NCBI GenBank assembly: GCA_009936765.1
Contig: JAACDL010000145.1
Location: 1 to 17,112, forward strand
DNA from: Methanobacteriota archaeon
GTDB lineage: Archaea > Thermoplasmatota > Poseidoniia > Poseidoniales > Poseidoniaceae
Reading direction: 5' to 3'
DNA: 17,112 nucleotides
This document shows, piece by piece, positions 1 to 5,863 of the stretch (positions are counted from its first letter, which is position 1; every line of letters begins with the position of its first letter). The notes beneath the pieces are model-generated. The model saw only the letters and a program-made list of their open reading frames with translations. It did no database searches and was not told where the DNA came from. The position numbers were made by a program, and so were the translations under genes.

Positions 1-147
1 ACGGTCTGTCCCGCAATCCCCAGCCCAATAAAATGGGCGAGGTTGACCACGGACTGTGGACCGCTTGGGTAACCGTAACTGGACCCTGCTCACGCTCTAG
101 GCCTAAGGCCCACGTGTTCTATTGGATCAGTTGCGATCTTTCTAACT
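1..147. other. Non-coding stretch downstream of rpl12, with inverted repeats
   Basis: I find no convincing reading frame here on either strand. Several inverted repeats are visible: GCCCA/TGGGC around a 6-base loop (23-38), CCAC/GTGG around a 5-base loop (47-59), GGGT/ACCC (67-86), and a compact palindrome GGCCTAAGGCC (100-110). The segment is GC-rich and could be part of a structured RNA whose remainder lies beyond the window edge, or the 3' trailer of the ribosomal operon. I compared it by eye with SRP RNA, RNase P RNA and tRNA signatures and recognised none, so no RNA gene is called. Confidence 0.3.
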
Positions 148-453
148 TCAGCCGAAGAGAGAGCCTAGGCCTTCAAAGCCGCCGCCGTCTTCTTCTTCCT
201 CTTCTTCTTCTTCTGCAGCAGGTGCAGCGTCGGAAGAACCGCCAGCAGCTGCAACAGGTGCAGCAGCAGCAGGGGCAGCAACAGCGGTTGCCATAGCCTC
301 AGCAATGTCAACTCCGCTCAGTGAAGCAACTAGTGCCTTCACACGGGCAGAGTCAGCACTTACACCAGCAGCCTTTAGGACTGCAGTGACAGCTTTTTCG
401 TCGATCTCAGTTTCAGCAGAATGCAGAAGCATTGCAGCGTATACGTACTCCAT
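148..453 (-). CDS. rpl12: Ribosomal protein L12 (P1 stalk protein)
   Basis: This is the archaeal/eukaryotic-type stalk protein P1, not homologous to bacterial L7/L12. Dimers bind the C-terminal helices of P0 and recruit elongation factors to the ribosome. The 101-residue product has the expected parts: a helical N-terminal dimerisation domain beginning MEYVYAAMLL (about 1-58), an Ala/Pro/Gly hinge (about 59-78), a run of eight Glu, and the conserved factor-binding tail ending GLGSLFG. It starts at an ATG with GAGGTG upstream, 19 bases after the P0 stop, so it is the last gene of the L11-L1-P0-P1 set. The acidic hinge and tail closely resemble the end of P0. Confidence 0.97.
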   Translation of the reverse strand: MEYVYAAMLLHSAETEIDEKAVTAVLKAAGVSADSARVKALVASLSGVDIAEAMATAVAAPAAAAPVAAAGGSSDAAPAAEEEEEEEEDGGGFEGLGSLFG

Positions 454-472
454 ATTTTTTCACCTCAAATTA

Positions 473-1486
473 TCAGCCGAATAAGGACCCAAGGCCGTCG
501 AAACCGCCCTCTTCCTCTTCTTCTTCATCTTCCTCTTCAGCCTCGGCAGGGGCTTCATCGGAGCTCGGTGCTGCTGCTGCAGATACTGCAGCAGTAGCGG
601 CTGCGCCAAGAAGTTGGCTCAGCTCTTCATCGAGTGCGTCAGCCGATAACGAACCTGCGACGCCCATAGCGCCACGGTTCGCACGACCGATTAGATGCGG
701 CAATGTGTCGGTAGTGACGATTGCCGCCTCCAGTGCCACTGCGAGCGCTTCTCCGCTCGCCTTGGACAGGAGTGTTGGGGTTGTCTGGGTTGTGAACCAG
801 CGAATGTTGCAAGCCAGATTGAATGCACCAGCACCAAAGCTGATTAAATCCGACTCGAACTGTTCGTAGTCTATGTCCAGAGTTGCTGGTTGGAACCTAG
901 TACCGTCTTCGATAGTACCACAAAGCCTCAAGCCAGTGACGATTGGATTAATTCCAATCTTAGAAAGCATCATACCGAGATCTCCTTCGAACTCTTCTCC
1001 TTCCTTCAGGATAGTAACTTTCTTCTGGATTTGAACGGAACCCTTTACGATTTTAGCAGGTATTCCAACGGAGTTTAATTCTCCAACAATAGGACCAGGA
1101 GGCATCCCAGTATCCATCTTGTCAACAACAATGTCGTGAGGAGCAACGTCTCCGGGCTTACCTGCACGTCCTGCTTCAGTCTTCTTCAATTCTGAGAAAA
1201 CCTGGAATGATGACAAATCTGTCTGTAGAAGTGCTGGTTGTACTGCTGAAGAATATAATTCTTCGAGATCAGCGAAGTCGTTACCTGCTGCTTCCCAAGC
1301 AATTTTCATCAAGCGCTTCTTTGCAACTTGAATAGACATATTTCCACGTAGGCCTGCACGCATGCCTAGCATTGCACCTGCTGGAACTCCATGAATATCG
1401 ATAACTGCAAGAGTGCCGCCGTTCTGAAGCATTTCTGTAAGACCAGAAACTGTGTCCTTTTTCCAAGATGCCACCTTAGGAATCAA
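473..1486 (-). CDS. rpl10: Ribosomal protein L10 (acidic protein P0)
   Basis: P0 is the base of the ribosomal stalk. It binds the 23S rRNA GTPase-centre region with its N-terminal domain and carries P1 dimers on its C-terminal helices. At 337 residues it has the archaeal length. Visible parts are the N-terminal rRNA-binding domain (VASWKK onward, about 1-105), the archaeal/eukaryotic insertion domain (about 106-190), Ala-rich helices that would hold P1 dimers (about 210-300), and an acidic tail ending GFDGLGSLFG. The start appears to be TTG overlapping the rpl1 stop as TTGA, with GAGGTGA just upstream. No ATG lies nearby and the family N-terminus matches from here. The overlap implies translational coupling to L1. 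Confidence 0.96.
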   Translation of the reverse strand: MIPKVASWKKDTVSGLTEMLQNGGTLAVIDIHGVPAGAMLGMRAGLRGNMSIQVAKKRLMKIAWEAAGNDFADLEELYSSAVQPALLQTDLSSFQVFSELKKTEAGRAGKPGDVAPHDIVVDKMDTGMPPGPIVGELNSVGIPAKIVKGSVQIQKKVTILKEGEEFEGDLGMMLSKIGINPIVTGLRLCGTIEDGTRFQPATLDIDYEQFESDLISFGAGAFNLACNIRWFTTQTTPTLLSKASGEALAVALEAAIVTTDTLPHLIGRANRGAMGVAGSLSADALDEELSQLLGAAATAAVSAAAAPSSDEAPAEAEEEDEEEEEEGGFDGLGSLFG

Positions 1487-2127
1487 TTAATCACCTCGAT
1501 TCTTGTTGCAGGACCCATTGAGGTCTTGATGTAAAGAGAACGGATGTTTCCAATTCCACGCTCAAGTTTAGAAGTTACACGGTTGTAAACTTCCATTGCG
1601 TTCTTCAATAGTTCCTCGTGAGATTGTGCACGGGTCCCGAAGGATGCTTGGAAAGTTACTTTGTCTCGAGACTTGATGATTGTAGTAGACTTCAATCCAT
1701 TTGCGATAACTGCTGGGTCTAATACAGGAGGTACTGGACGTGGCATTTTACCACGAGGACCGAGTACCACACCGAGGTAACGGCCGATTAGTCCCATGTG
1801 AGGGACTTCAGCTAGGAAGAAATCGTAGGAGTTAGCTAGTTTCTTAGCGGTACCTTTGTTCTTTCCTAGTTCTTCAATCTCGGAAGGGTCGATGACATGA
1901 ATGCCAGCAGCCTTTGCCTTCTGTGCTGCATCTGATGCAGCAAACATTGCGATTTTCAGATCCTTTCCACGACCGGAAGGAAGACGGATTTCTTCCTGAA
2001 TACGGTTGTTAGGATTTTTAAGGTCAACATCTCTTATTGTGAAAGCTATGTCTAATGATTCAACAAACTTACGTTCTGGAGCGCCTTCGACGGCGTTCTT
2101 GATTGCTTCTGATATTTTTTCTTCCAT
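1483..2127 (-). CDS. rpl1: Ribosomal protein L1
   Basis: Large-subunit protein of the L1 stalk, which binds 23S rRNA and moves E-site tRNA. In archaea it is also known to repress its own operon by binding an mRNA mimic of the rRNA site. The 214 residues match the archaeal family. N-terminal markers include RKFVESLDIAFTIRDVDLKN and the RLPSGRGK element. The domain II region ends at LGPRGKMPRPVPP, and the C-terminal half contains GTRAQSHEELLKNAMEVYN. The ATG at 2125-2127 has AAGGGGTGA upstream. The gene lies 62 bases after rpl11 and overlaps rpl10 by 4 bases. No clear L1-binding mRNA mimic could be identified by eye. Confidence 0.97.
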   Translation of the reverse strand: MEEKISEAIKNAVEGAPERKFVESLDIAFTIRDVDLKNPNNRIQEEIRLPSGRGKDLKIAMFAASDAAQKAKAAGIHVIDPSEIEELGKNKGTAKKLANSYDFFLAEVPHMGLIGRYLGVVLGPRGKMPRPVPPVLDPAVIANGLKSTTIIKSRDKVTFQASFGTRAQSHEELLKNAMEVYNRVTSKLERGIGNIRSLYIKTSMGPATRIEVIN

Positions 2128-2189
2128 ATTCTGTCACCCCTTCGGTCTTCGAAGAGCCAAGGCCCCTCTCCCGCGGTCCGTGATTCAGT

Positions 2190-2471
2190 TCAAACGAAAC
2201 GTTGGTCCCAATCTCCATTTTCAATTGTTTTCAGTGCGTCCTTAGCCCAGAGGCCGTCGATCTTCACACGCATTGACACACATGTGCCTATGACCTCACG
2301 GGTCTGCGCTTTCAGGTCGGCTCCGGTTAAGTGGCCGTCGTTCTGCTTTTGGCGAGCGACGTCCATCGCCTTCTCGAGGCTCAAGTCCTCAGTAGCTGCG
2401 TCCAAACTTCCATTGCACTTCTTTACGCCTAGCGCTTTGATGATTAAATGGCTAGTCCAAGGCTTTGGCAT
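2190..2471 (-). CDS. rpl11: Ribosomal protein L11, C-terminal domain only
   Basis: L11 forms the base of the GTPase-associated centre. This product is only 93 residues, against about 155-165 for usual archaeal L11. Residues 6-90 align with the C-terminal rRNA-binding domain: SHLIIKALG matches the usual start of that domain, and EVIGTCVSMRVKIDG is the signature near the C-terminus. The N-terminal domain, normally rich in Gly/Pro (A-G-P-P-L-G-P type), is absent. It cannot be found in any frame of the 100 bases separating this gene from its upstream neighbour. The ATG has GAGGTG seven bases upstream, and a TATA-like promoter lies about 60 bases upstream, so the short start looks real. It is the first gene of the L11-L1-P0-P1 operon. 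Confidence 0.88.
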   Translation of the reverse strand: MPKPWTSHLIIKALGVKKCNGSLDAATEDLSLEKAMDVARQKQNDGHLTGADLKAQTREVIGTCVSMRVKIDGLWAKDALKTIENGDWDQRFV

Positions 2472-2513
2472 GTTTGTACACCTCTGTTACTCACACGGAC
2501 GTGAGCAGGTTGC

Positions 2514-2536
2514 CGACTTGCCTCCCCTATTTAACC
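2514..2536 (-). promoter_or_regulatory. Promoter of the rpl11-rpl1-rpl10-rpl12 operon
   Basis: On the minus strand, GGTTAAAT (2536-2529) forms a TATA-like box, and AAGTCG follows at 2519-2514. The arrangement matches the secE promoter at identical spacing. A transcript starting about 25 bases downstream of the box would have a leader of roughly 35-40 bases with GAGGTG before the ATG. A short inverted repeat CTCAC/GTGAG (2490-2505) falls near the expected transcript start. It could act as a leader hairpin or operator; this is inference. Confidence 0.6.
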
Positions 2537-2571
2537 GCGCCGCGTCGGTTACTTTCGGGTCACTGGTGGAT

Positions 2572-2970
2572 TTATTCGCTATCACTATTTAATAAATTTT
2601 GAAAGTTGCCGTGGAGTAATCCGCTAAGAGCAGTCAATCCCCAAATAGCCATAGGTGGAATATTTTCTGCAAATGTCATCTCCATTGGATCACCAGCGCC
2701 TATTTGCCAAGTGAGTCCCATTGCACATGCAACAACAAACCAAACCCATGCAGGTCCTGCGATTACTGCAGTCAATCTTGCTTGGTCTTCTCCTGCAGTG
2801 AAGAAAGCAACATACAACATTGTTACAGATGTCAATAGCATGAATCCGCTTATCAAGACTTGAGGATCATCATTCCAATCAGTCTGCAAAATAGTTCCAA
2901 CTAGAGCATGGAGTAAAGCCATAATAATCAGCCAGATTTTCGGGTTAAGGATTTTCTTTAATTGATCCAT
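2572..2970 (-). CDS. Small four-helix membrane protein, unrecognised
   Basis: I do not recognise the family. The 132 residues show a short basic start (MDQLKKILNPK) and four hydrophobic segments at about 11-28, 38-58, 67-88 and 105-122, separated by short acidic loops. The tail is acidic and polar (NLLNSDSE). There are no cofactor Cys or His clusters and no obvious enzyme motif. It begins 3 bases after the stop of a second four-helix protein and shares with it the opening pattern K-I-L-(N/D)-P-K followed by a first helix, so the two look like diverged tandem paralogues that probably act together. The pair sits between spt5 and rpl11. Confidence 0.8.
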   Translation of the reverse strand: MDQLKKILNPKIWLIIMALLHALVGTILQTDWNDDPQVLISGFMLLTSVTMLYVAFFTAGEDQARLTAVIAGPAWVWFVVACAMGLTWQIGAGDPMEMTFAENIPPMAIWGLTALSGLLHGNFQNLLNSDSE

Positions 2971-2973
2971 TGT

Positions 2974-3411
2974 TCAGGCCTCCTCTGTTTCTTCAAGGTC
3001 CTTGTACTGCATATATCCTGCAATTCCAAGAAGTAAAGTAAGTAATAGTGTAAGAATTGGTATAATCATCCAGATAGTTGGTGGAGTGCCATCATAGCCA
3101 TGCTCTCCAGTCATGTATCCCATTCCGCCGCCGATGATTAAGACGACAGCTGCAGAAGAAATCATAGACATCTGAGCAAGAGGTTTACCTGTTACGAATA
3201 ATCCAGTTCCAATAGCCATTACACCGATAGGCATCATGTGTAATGCCCACATTTGTTCATATGCAGCATCGTGGTCACCTACTGGTTCGTCATCCCAAGC
3301 CCATTCAGCCCAGTCTTCGCTGTTTGCCATTCCAAGTACAGAAATGACGATTACCATTGTTCCAATTGCAAGTAAAAGCTTCTTTGGGTCTAAAATTTCC
3401 TTTATCTCCAT
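2974..3411 (-). CDS. Small four-helix membrane protein, paralogue of its neighbour
   Basis: This is an unrecognised 145-residue membrane protein. It opens MEIKEILDPKKLLLAIG, resembling the downstream neighbour. Hydrophobic segments lie at about 11-28, 58-75, 80-98 and 110-132. The loop after helix 1 is strongly acidic and Trp-rich (SEDWAEWAWDDE), and the cytosolic-type tail is charged (KDLEETEEA). A TATA-like TTATAT lies 24-29 bases before the ATG, so the mRNA is probably leaderless or nearly so. The transcript would then be separate from the spt5 gene upstream and would carry the next small membrane gene, and perhaps run on into rpl11. The function is unknown. Confidence 0.82.
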   Translation of the reverse strand: MEIKEILDPKKLLLAIGTMVIVISVLGMANSEDWAEWAWDDEPVGDHDAAYEQMWALHMMPIGVMAIGTGLFVTGKPLAQMSMISSAAVVLIIGGGMGYMTGEHGYDGTPPTIWMIIPILTLLLTLLLGIAGYMQYKDLEETEEA

Positions 3412-3434
3412 GCTTAGGCGCCCCTAAACATCAG

Positions 3435-3466
3435 ATATAATGTTTCCACGCGGTGATGTGTGGAAA
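3435..3466 (-). promoter_or_regulatory. TATA-like box and upstream inverted repeat before the four-helix membrane gene pair
   Basis: On the minus strand, TTATAT occupies 3440-3435, about 25 bases before the ATG at 3411, as expected for a leaderless archaeal transcript. Directly upstream is a perfect 7-base inverted repeat TTTCCAC/GTGGAAA (arms 3443-3449 and 3460-3466, 10-base spacer). The repeat could be an operator next to the TATA box, or a hairpin at the 3' end of the spt5 transcript, whose stop is at 3492. Confidence 0.5.
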
Positions 3467-3491
3467 GGGGCTGTTGCGAGGTAAAAGCCCA

Positions 3492-4406
3492 TCATTCGAC
3501 TCTTTCGACAACACGGACGTGGTCTCCGCGCATCTTCAGAGTCATTGGAATTGGTTGTTCGTACAATTCCATGCTAACTTCTTCCTTGGTTTCAGCAACG
3601 CTAGTAACACGGGCTTTTTCGCCCTTGAATGCACCTGTAACAATCTCTACGATACATCCAACTTCGATTCCGCTGGTTACAGCCTTTGGTTCTAAGTATG
3701 GCAGAATATCCTTCAGAGGGGCTTCACCTGGAAGAACGGTCTTTGCATTCTTCAGAGGAGTTTGGTTTAGACCACGGCGAGCCTTAGGGTCACGGCCACC
3801 AGAGCGACCAATTAGTTTCTCAACGTGATGAAGAGCACTAGATTCAACCATAACGTATCCACGCATTCCAGTAGGATGTAGAATCCCGTAGATGTCATCT
3901 TGGATCTTGGACAATGAACCTGATCCCATAAGGCGAGCCTGCATTTCATCAGCTACTCTCTTTTCAGAACCAATAGCAGTCTTAACGATGAATAGGTAAG
4001 CAGCGACTGAACCATACATTTCACGGAATAGTTTGTCGCTGTTTTCCATATCTAGGTCTGCGAACACACAATTGTGGTCTTTGATTTCCCCAGGGTCAAC
4101 CCAAGTTGATTCGATGTAACGACCCGTAGGAGTTACTTCCTTGCTGGAAGAGATTACCAGACATGGGGCGATATCTTGCAAACGGCCACCGATGTCAATT
4201 CCAAGTGCAGGTCCTGCACGAACGTATTCTAAGTCTTCAACAGGAATTCCAGTACACTCTGAAACACGGTTGAGTACATCCTCTTCAGAGTCTCCTATAC
4301 CGTAAACTCCGTCCCATAGGGCAGGTGAATCCGTATCAGACTTAGAGCGGCGAAGCAAGAGTAATTCTTCTTCGTGGCGAACAAATGCGATAAATGCGTC
4401 AGTCAT
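3492..4406 (-). CDS. spt5: Transcription elongation factor Spt5 with N-terminal degenerate Nudix-like domain
   Basis: Archaeal Spt5 (NusG homologue) binds the RNA polymerase clamp with its NGN domain, usually with Spt4, and increases processivity. The NGN domain spans about 134-225 and the KOW domain about 245-302 (EVGCIVEIVTGAFKGEKARV). The usual length is about 150 residues, but this product has 304. Residues 1-125 look Nudix-like: AFVRHEEELLLLRRS, LWDGVYGIGD, a box region at 36-54, and TWVDPGEI. The box motif REUxEE reads NRVSEC (46-51), so two of the three metal-binding Glu are lost and hydrolase activity is unlikely. The ATG at 4406 has GGAGG upstream. The internal Met130 has no ribosome-binding site, so the fusion seems to be translated as one protein. 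The gene follows secE by 15 bases. Confidence 0.9.
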   Translation of the reverse strand: MTDAFIAFVRHEEELLLLRRSKSDTDSPALWDGVYGIGDSEEDVLNRVSECTGIPVEDLEYVRAGPALGIDIGGRLQDIAPCLVISSSKEVTPTGRYIESTWVDPGEIKDHNCVFADLDMENSDKLFREMYGSVAAYLFIVKTAIGSEKRVADEMQARLMGSGSLSKIQDDIYGILHPTGMRGYVMVESSALHHVEKLIGRSGGRDPKARRGLNQTPLKNAKTVLPGEAPLKDILPYLEPKAVTSGIEVGCIVEIVTGAFKGEKARVTSVAETKEEVSMELYEQPIPMTLKMRGDHVRVVERVE

Positions 4407-4421
4407 ACATATTCCTCCAAA

Positions 4422-4688
4422 TCAAATGCCAAAGACATCGTGAATAATCCACGGGATGAAGTTGTCCATTAGTACGAGCATTACGAATCCAATGAATCCG
4501 AGAATGAATAATCCAATACCACAGATAATCGAAGTTTGCTTGAACTCTTGGGGAGTTGGCTTACGTGCCATACGAATGATACGAGCCCAGCTACCGCGAG
4601 ATATCTTGCGGAACTGCGCCTCAATAGCGTCTTGCTTGTCCTGTACCTTGTCCTCGAAGGAGCGGTTTTGGTCATTATTATCTGACAT
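4422..4688 (-). CDS. secE: Protein translocase subunit SecE (Sec61 gamma)
   Basis: Small subunit that clamps the SecY channel in the membrane. The 88-residue product has a charged N-terminal region and an amphipathic segment with the conserved run RIIRMARKPTPQEFKQTS (about 36-53). One transmembrane helix follows at about 54-75, then a short tail. This is the archaeal Sec61-gamma layout with a single helix. The ATG has GAGGTG a few bases upstream. Pairing with spt5 directly downstream is the conserved archaeal arrangement (secE-nusG in bacteria). Confidence 0.93.
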   Translation of the reverse strand: MSDNNDQNRSFEDKVQDKQDAIEAQFRKISRGSWARIIRMARKPTPQEFKQTSIICGIGLFILGFIGFVMLVLMDNFIPWIIHDVFGI

Positions 4689-4712
4689 GGTTTCACCTCA
4701 GGGGTAACTTGG

Positions 4713-4735
4713 CGACTTACGACCCTCATTTAACC
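4713..4735 (-). promoter_or_regulatory. Promoter of secE-spt5
   Basis: On the minus strand, GGTTAAAT (4735-4728) is followed by AAGTCG (4718-4713). Both elements and their spacing match the rpl11 promoter. The ATG of secE is 25 bases past the second element, so the leader is short and contains GAGGTG. Confidence 0.6.
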
Positions 4736-4751
4736 TCAGCGGTACAAGTGA

Positions 4752-4767
4752 AGTCGGTTTATCGACT
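4752..4767 (+). promoter_or_regulatory. dnaJ promoter: TATA-like box framed by an inverted repeat
   Basis: The TATA-like GTTTAT (4757-4762) sits exactly between AGTCG (4752-4756) and CGACT (4763-4767), a perfect 5-base inverted repeat. The dnaJ ATG is at 4800, so a start about 25 bases downstream of the box gives a short leader. A protein bound to the repeat would block TBP, so this is a candidate operator. The pattern is short and may be chance. Confidence 0.4.
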
Positions 4768-4799
4768 GGTTCAAAGCACACTTGCGCCTCGATAGTACC

Positions 4800-5660
4800 A
4801 TGGCGGAGCGAGACCCATATCAGGTTCTCGGTGTTTCCCGAGGCGCCAGCGATGCTGAAATTAAGAAGGCTTTTCGCAAACTTGCGAGGCAATTTCACCC
4901 TGATCGTAACGATGGCTCACCTGCTGCTGAAACAAAATTCAAAGAAGTTCAATCGGCATACAATTCGATTGAAAACGCTGAGGCCAGAAGAAAGCACGAA
5001 CAAGAGCGAATGTTCGGCGGCGGAGGCGGAAACCCCTTCGGCGGAAGGGGCGGCATGGGCGGCATGGGCGGCATGGAAGACGTTCTCTCACAAATGTTCG
5101 GTAAGAGCAGAGGAGGGCAAAGTCAGAGAGGAGCACCTAGGCCTCCACAAGAAAGAGGACGTGATGCAACTGCATGGCTCGATTTGACACCGGTTGAAGC
5201 AGAAAAAGGCGGCTCATTCAACCTCGCATACACACAACTAATTCCCGGAAGTCATGGCAGTATTGACAAAATACGACAAAACATTAGTGTCAAAGTAAGC
5301 AAAAACACTAGGCATGGTAAGGAAATCAGAGTTAAGGACCAGGGCCATGGGCACCCCCAAGGAGTTAATGGCGATCTAATAGTGAATATCAGAATTGATC
5401 CTGGAGAAGGTTGTAGATGGGATGGGGGACGAATCGTAAAGGAAGTTGAAGTCCCATATTCAACACTCATGCTTGGAGGTAAAGTCACAGTTACTCTTCC
5501 AACTGGAATAAAAGGAAAGATATCCATTCCCCCACTCTCCCAAGTAGGTGACCGACAAAGAGTGAAGAATATCGATATTGAGTTCACACTCTTAGAGATT
5601 GAAACTCTAGACGAGTCACAAAAGGAAATTCTTGAATCCCTTAAGGAAAAGGGACTTTGA
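4800..5660 (+). CDS. dnaJ: DnaJ-family (Hsp40) co-chaperone, type II
   Basis: J-domain proteins deliver substrates to DnaK and stimulate its ATPase. The J domain covers about 5-70 (DPYQVLGVSRGASDAEIKKA) with the essential HPD at 33-35. A Gly/Phe/Met-rich linker with GGM repeats follows at about 72-100. Two beta-rich substrate-binding domains run from about 120 to 280, with typical elements such as VKDQGHGHP and KISIPPLSQVGDRQRVK. The four CxxCxGxG zinc repeats of classical DnaJ are absent, so it is CbpA/DnaJB-like. I chose the ATG at 4800 (MAERDPYQ, 286 residues). A TTG at 4782 would add six residues without support. It is divergent from secE. No dnaK or grpE lies in the window. Confidence 0.9.
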   Translation: MAERDPYQVLGVSRGASDAEIKKAFRKLARQFHPDRNDGSPAAETKFKEVQSAYNSIENAEARRKHEQERMFGGGGGNPFGGRGGMGGMGGMEDVLSQMFGKSRGGQSQRGAPRPPQERGRDATAWLDLTPVEAEKGGSFNLAYTQLIPGSHGSIDKIRQNISVKVSKNTRHGKEIRVKDQGHGHPQGVNGDLIVNIRIDPGEGCRWDGGRIVKEVEVPYSTLMLGGKVTVTLPTGIKGKISIPPLSQVGDRQRVKNIDIEFTLLEIETLDESQKEILESLKEKGL

Positions 5661-5710
5661 ATAACTGGAATAATCCTAATTGCAGAACGCAGTGCAAGAC
5701 CTATACTAGA

Positions 5711-5794
5711 TGCGGGGGGCAGGATTCGAACCTGCGAACCAATAAGGAATGGGACCTAAACCCACCGCCGTTGACCAAGCTGGGCGACCCCCGC
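5711..5794 (-). tRNA. tRNA-Leu (anticodon UAG)
   Basis: Read on the minus strand, the acceptor stem GCGGGGG pairs with CCCCCGC and is followed by discriminator A. The D arm contains GGTCAA. The anticodon stem GTGGG/CCCAT closes the 7-base loop TTTAGGT, giving anticodon UAG, which reads CUA and other CUN Leu codons. A long type II variable arm and the T arm GCAGG-TTCGAAT-CCTGC follow. The long variable arm agrees with Leu. There is no intron and the 3' CCA is not encoded (the next bases read TCT). It is convergent with dnaJ, about 50 bases from that stop. Confidence 0.95.
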
Positions 5795-5863
5795 GCAGAC
5801 CTGCGTTACATATCACACACATGAATACAACTGTTCAATAACGAGAAGATAGGGGAAGTAGCA
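5795..5863. promoter_or_regulatory. Divergent spacer between tRNA-Leu and the RND exporter
   Basis: An AT-rich element ACATATCA (5808-5815) is the only TATA-like stretch here and could serve either strand. On the plus strand it leaves room for a start near 5838 and a short leader with GGGGA before the ATG at 5864. On the minus strand it lies about 15-20 bases before the tRNA 5' end. Both assignments are weak. Confidence 0.3.

Noticed and set aside
148..560. Near-repeat DNA at the 3' ends of rpl12 and rpl10 (TTC-rich runs and similar ends)
   Set aside because: It is explained by the homologous acidic factor-binding tails of P1 and P0. It is not a mobile or regulatory repeat.
432..869. Plus-strand open frame opposite the end of P0 with long Ser runs
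   Set aside because: The Ser runs are the reverse of Glu codons in the acidic P0 tail. There is no ribosome-binding site or domain support.
2144..2158. Palindrome TCTTCGAAGA between rpl11 and rpl1 as an L1 autoregulation site
   Set aside because: It is too short to form a stable RNA hairpin and I could not match it to the L1-binding rRNA motif.
4017..4019. Internal ATG in spt5 (Met130) as the true start of an ordinary-length Spt5
   Set aside because: No ribosome-binding site precedes it, while the ATG at 4406 has GGAGG. The upstream 129 codons also look like a real folded domain.
5010..5090. Short tandem repeats in dnaJ (GGCGGCATG units)
   Set aside because: They encode the Gly/Met-rich linker typical of J proteins and remain in frame, so they are not a CRISPR or other repeat element.
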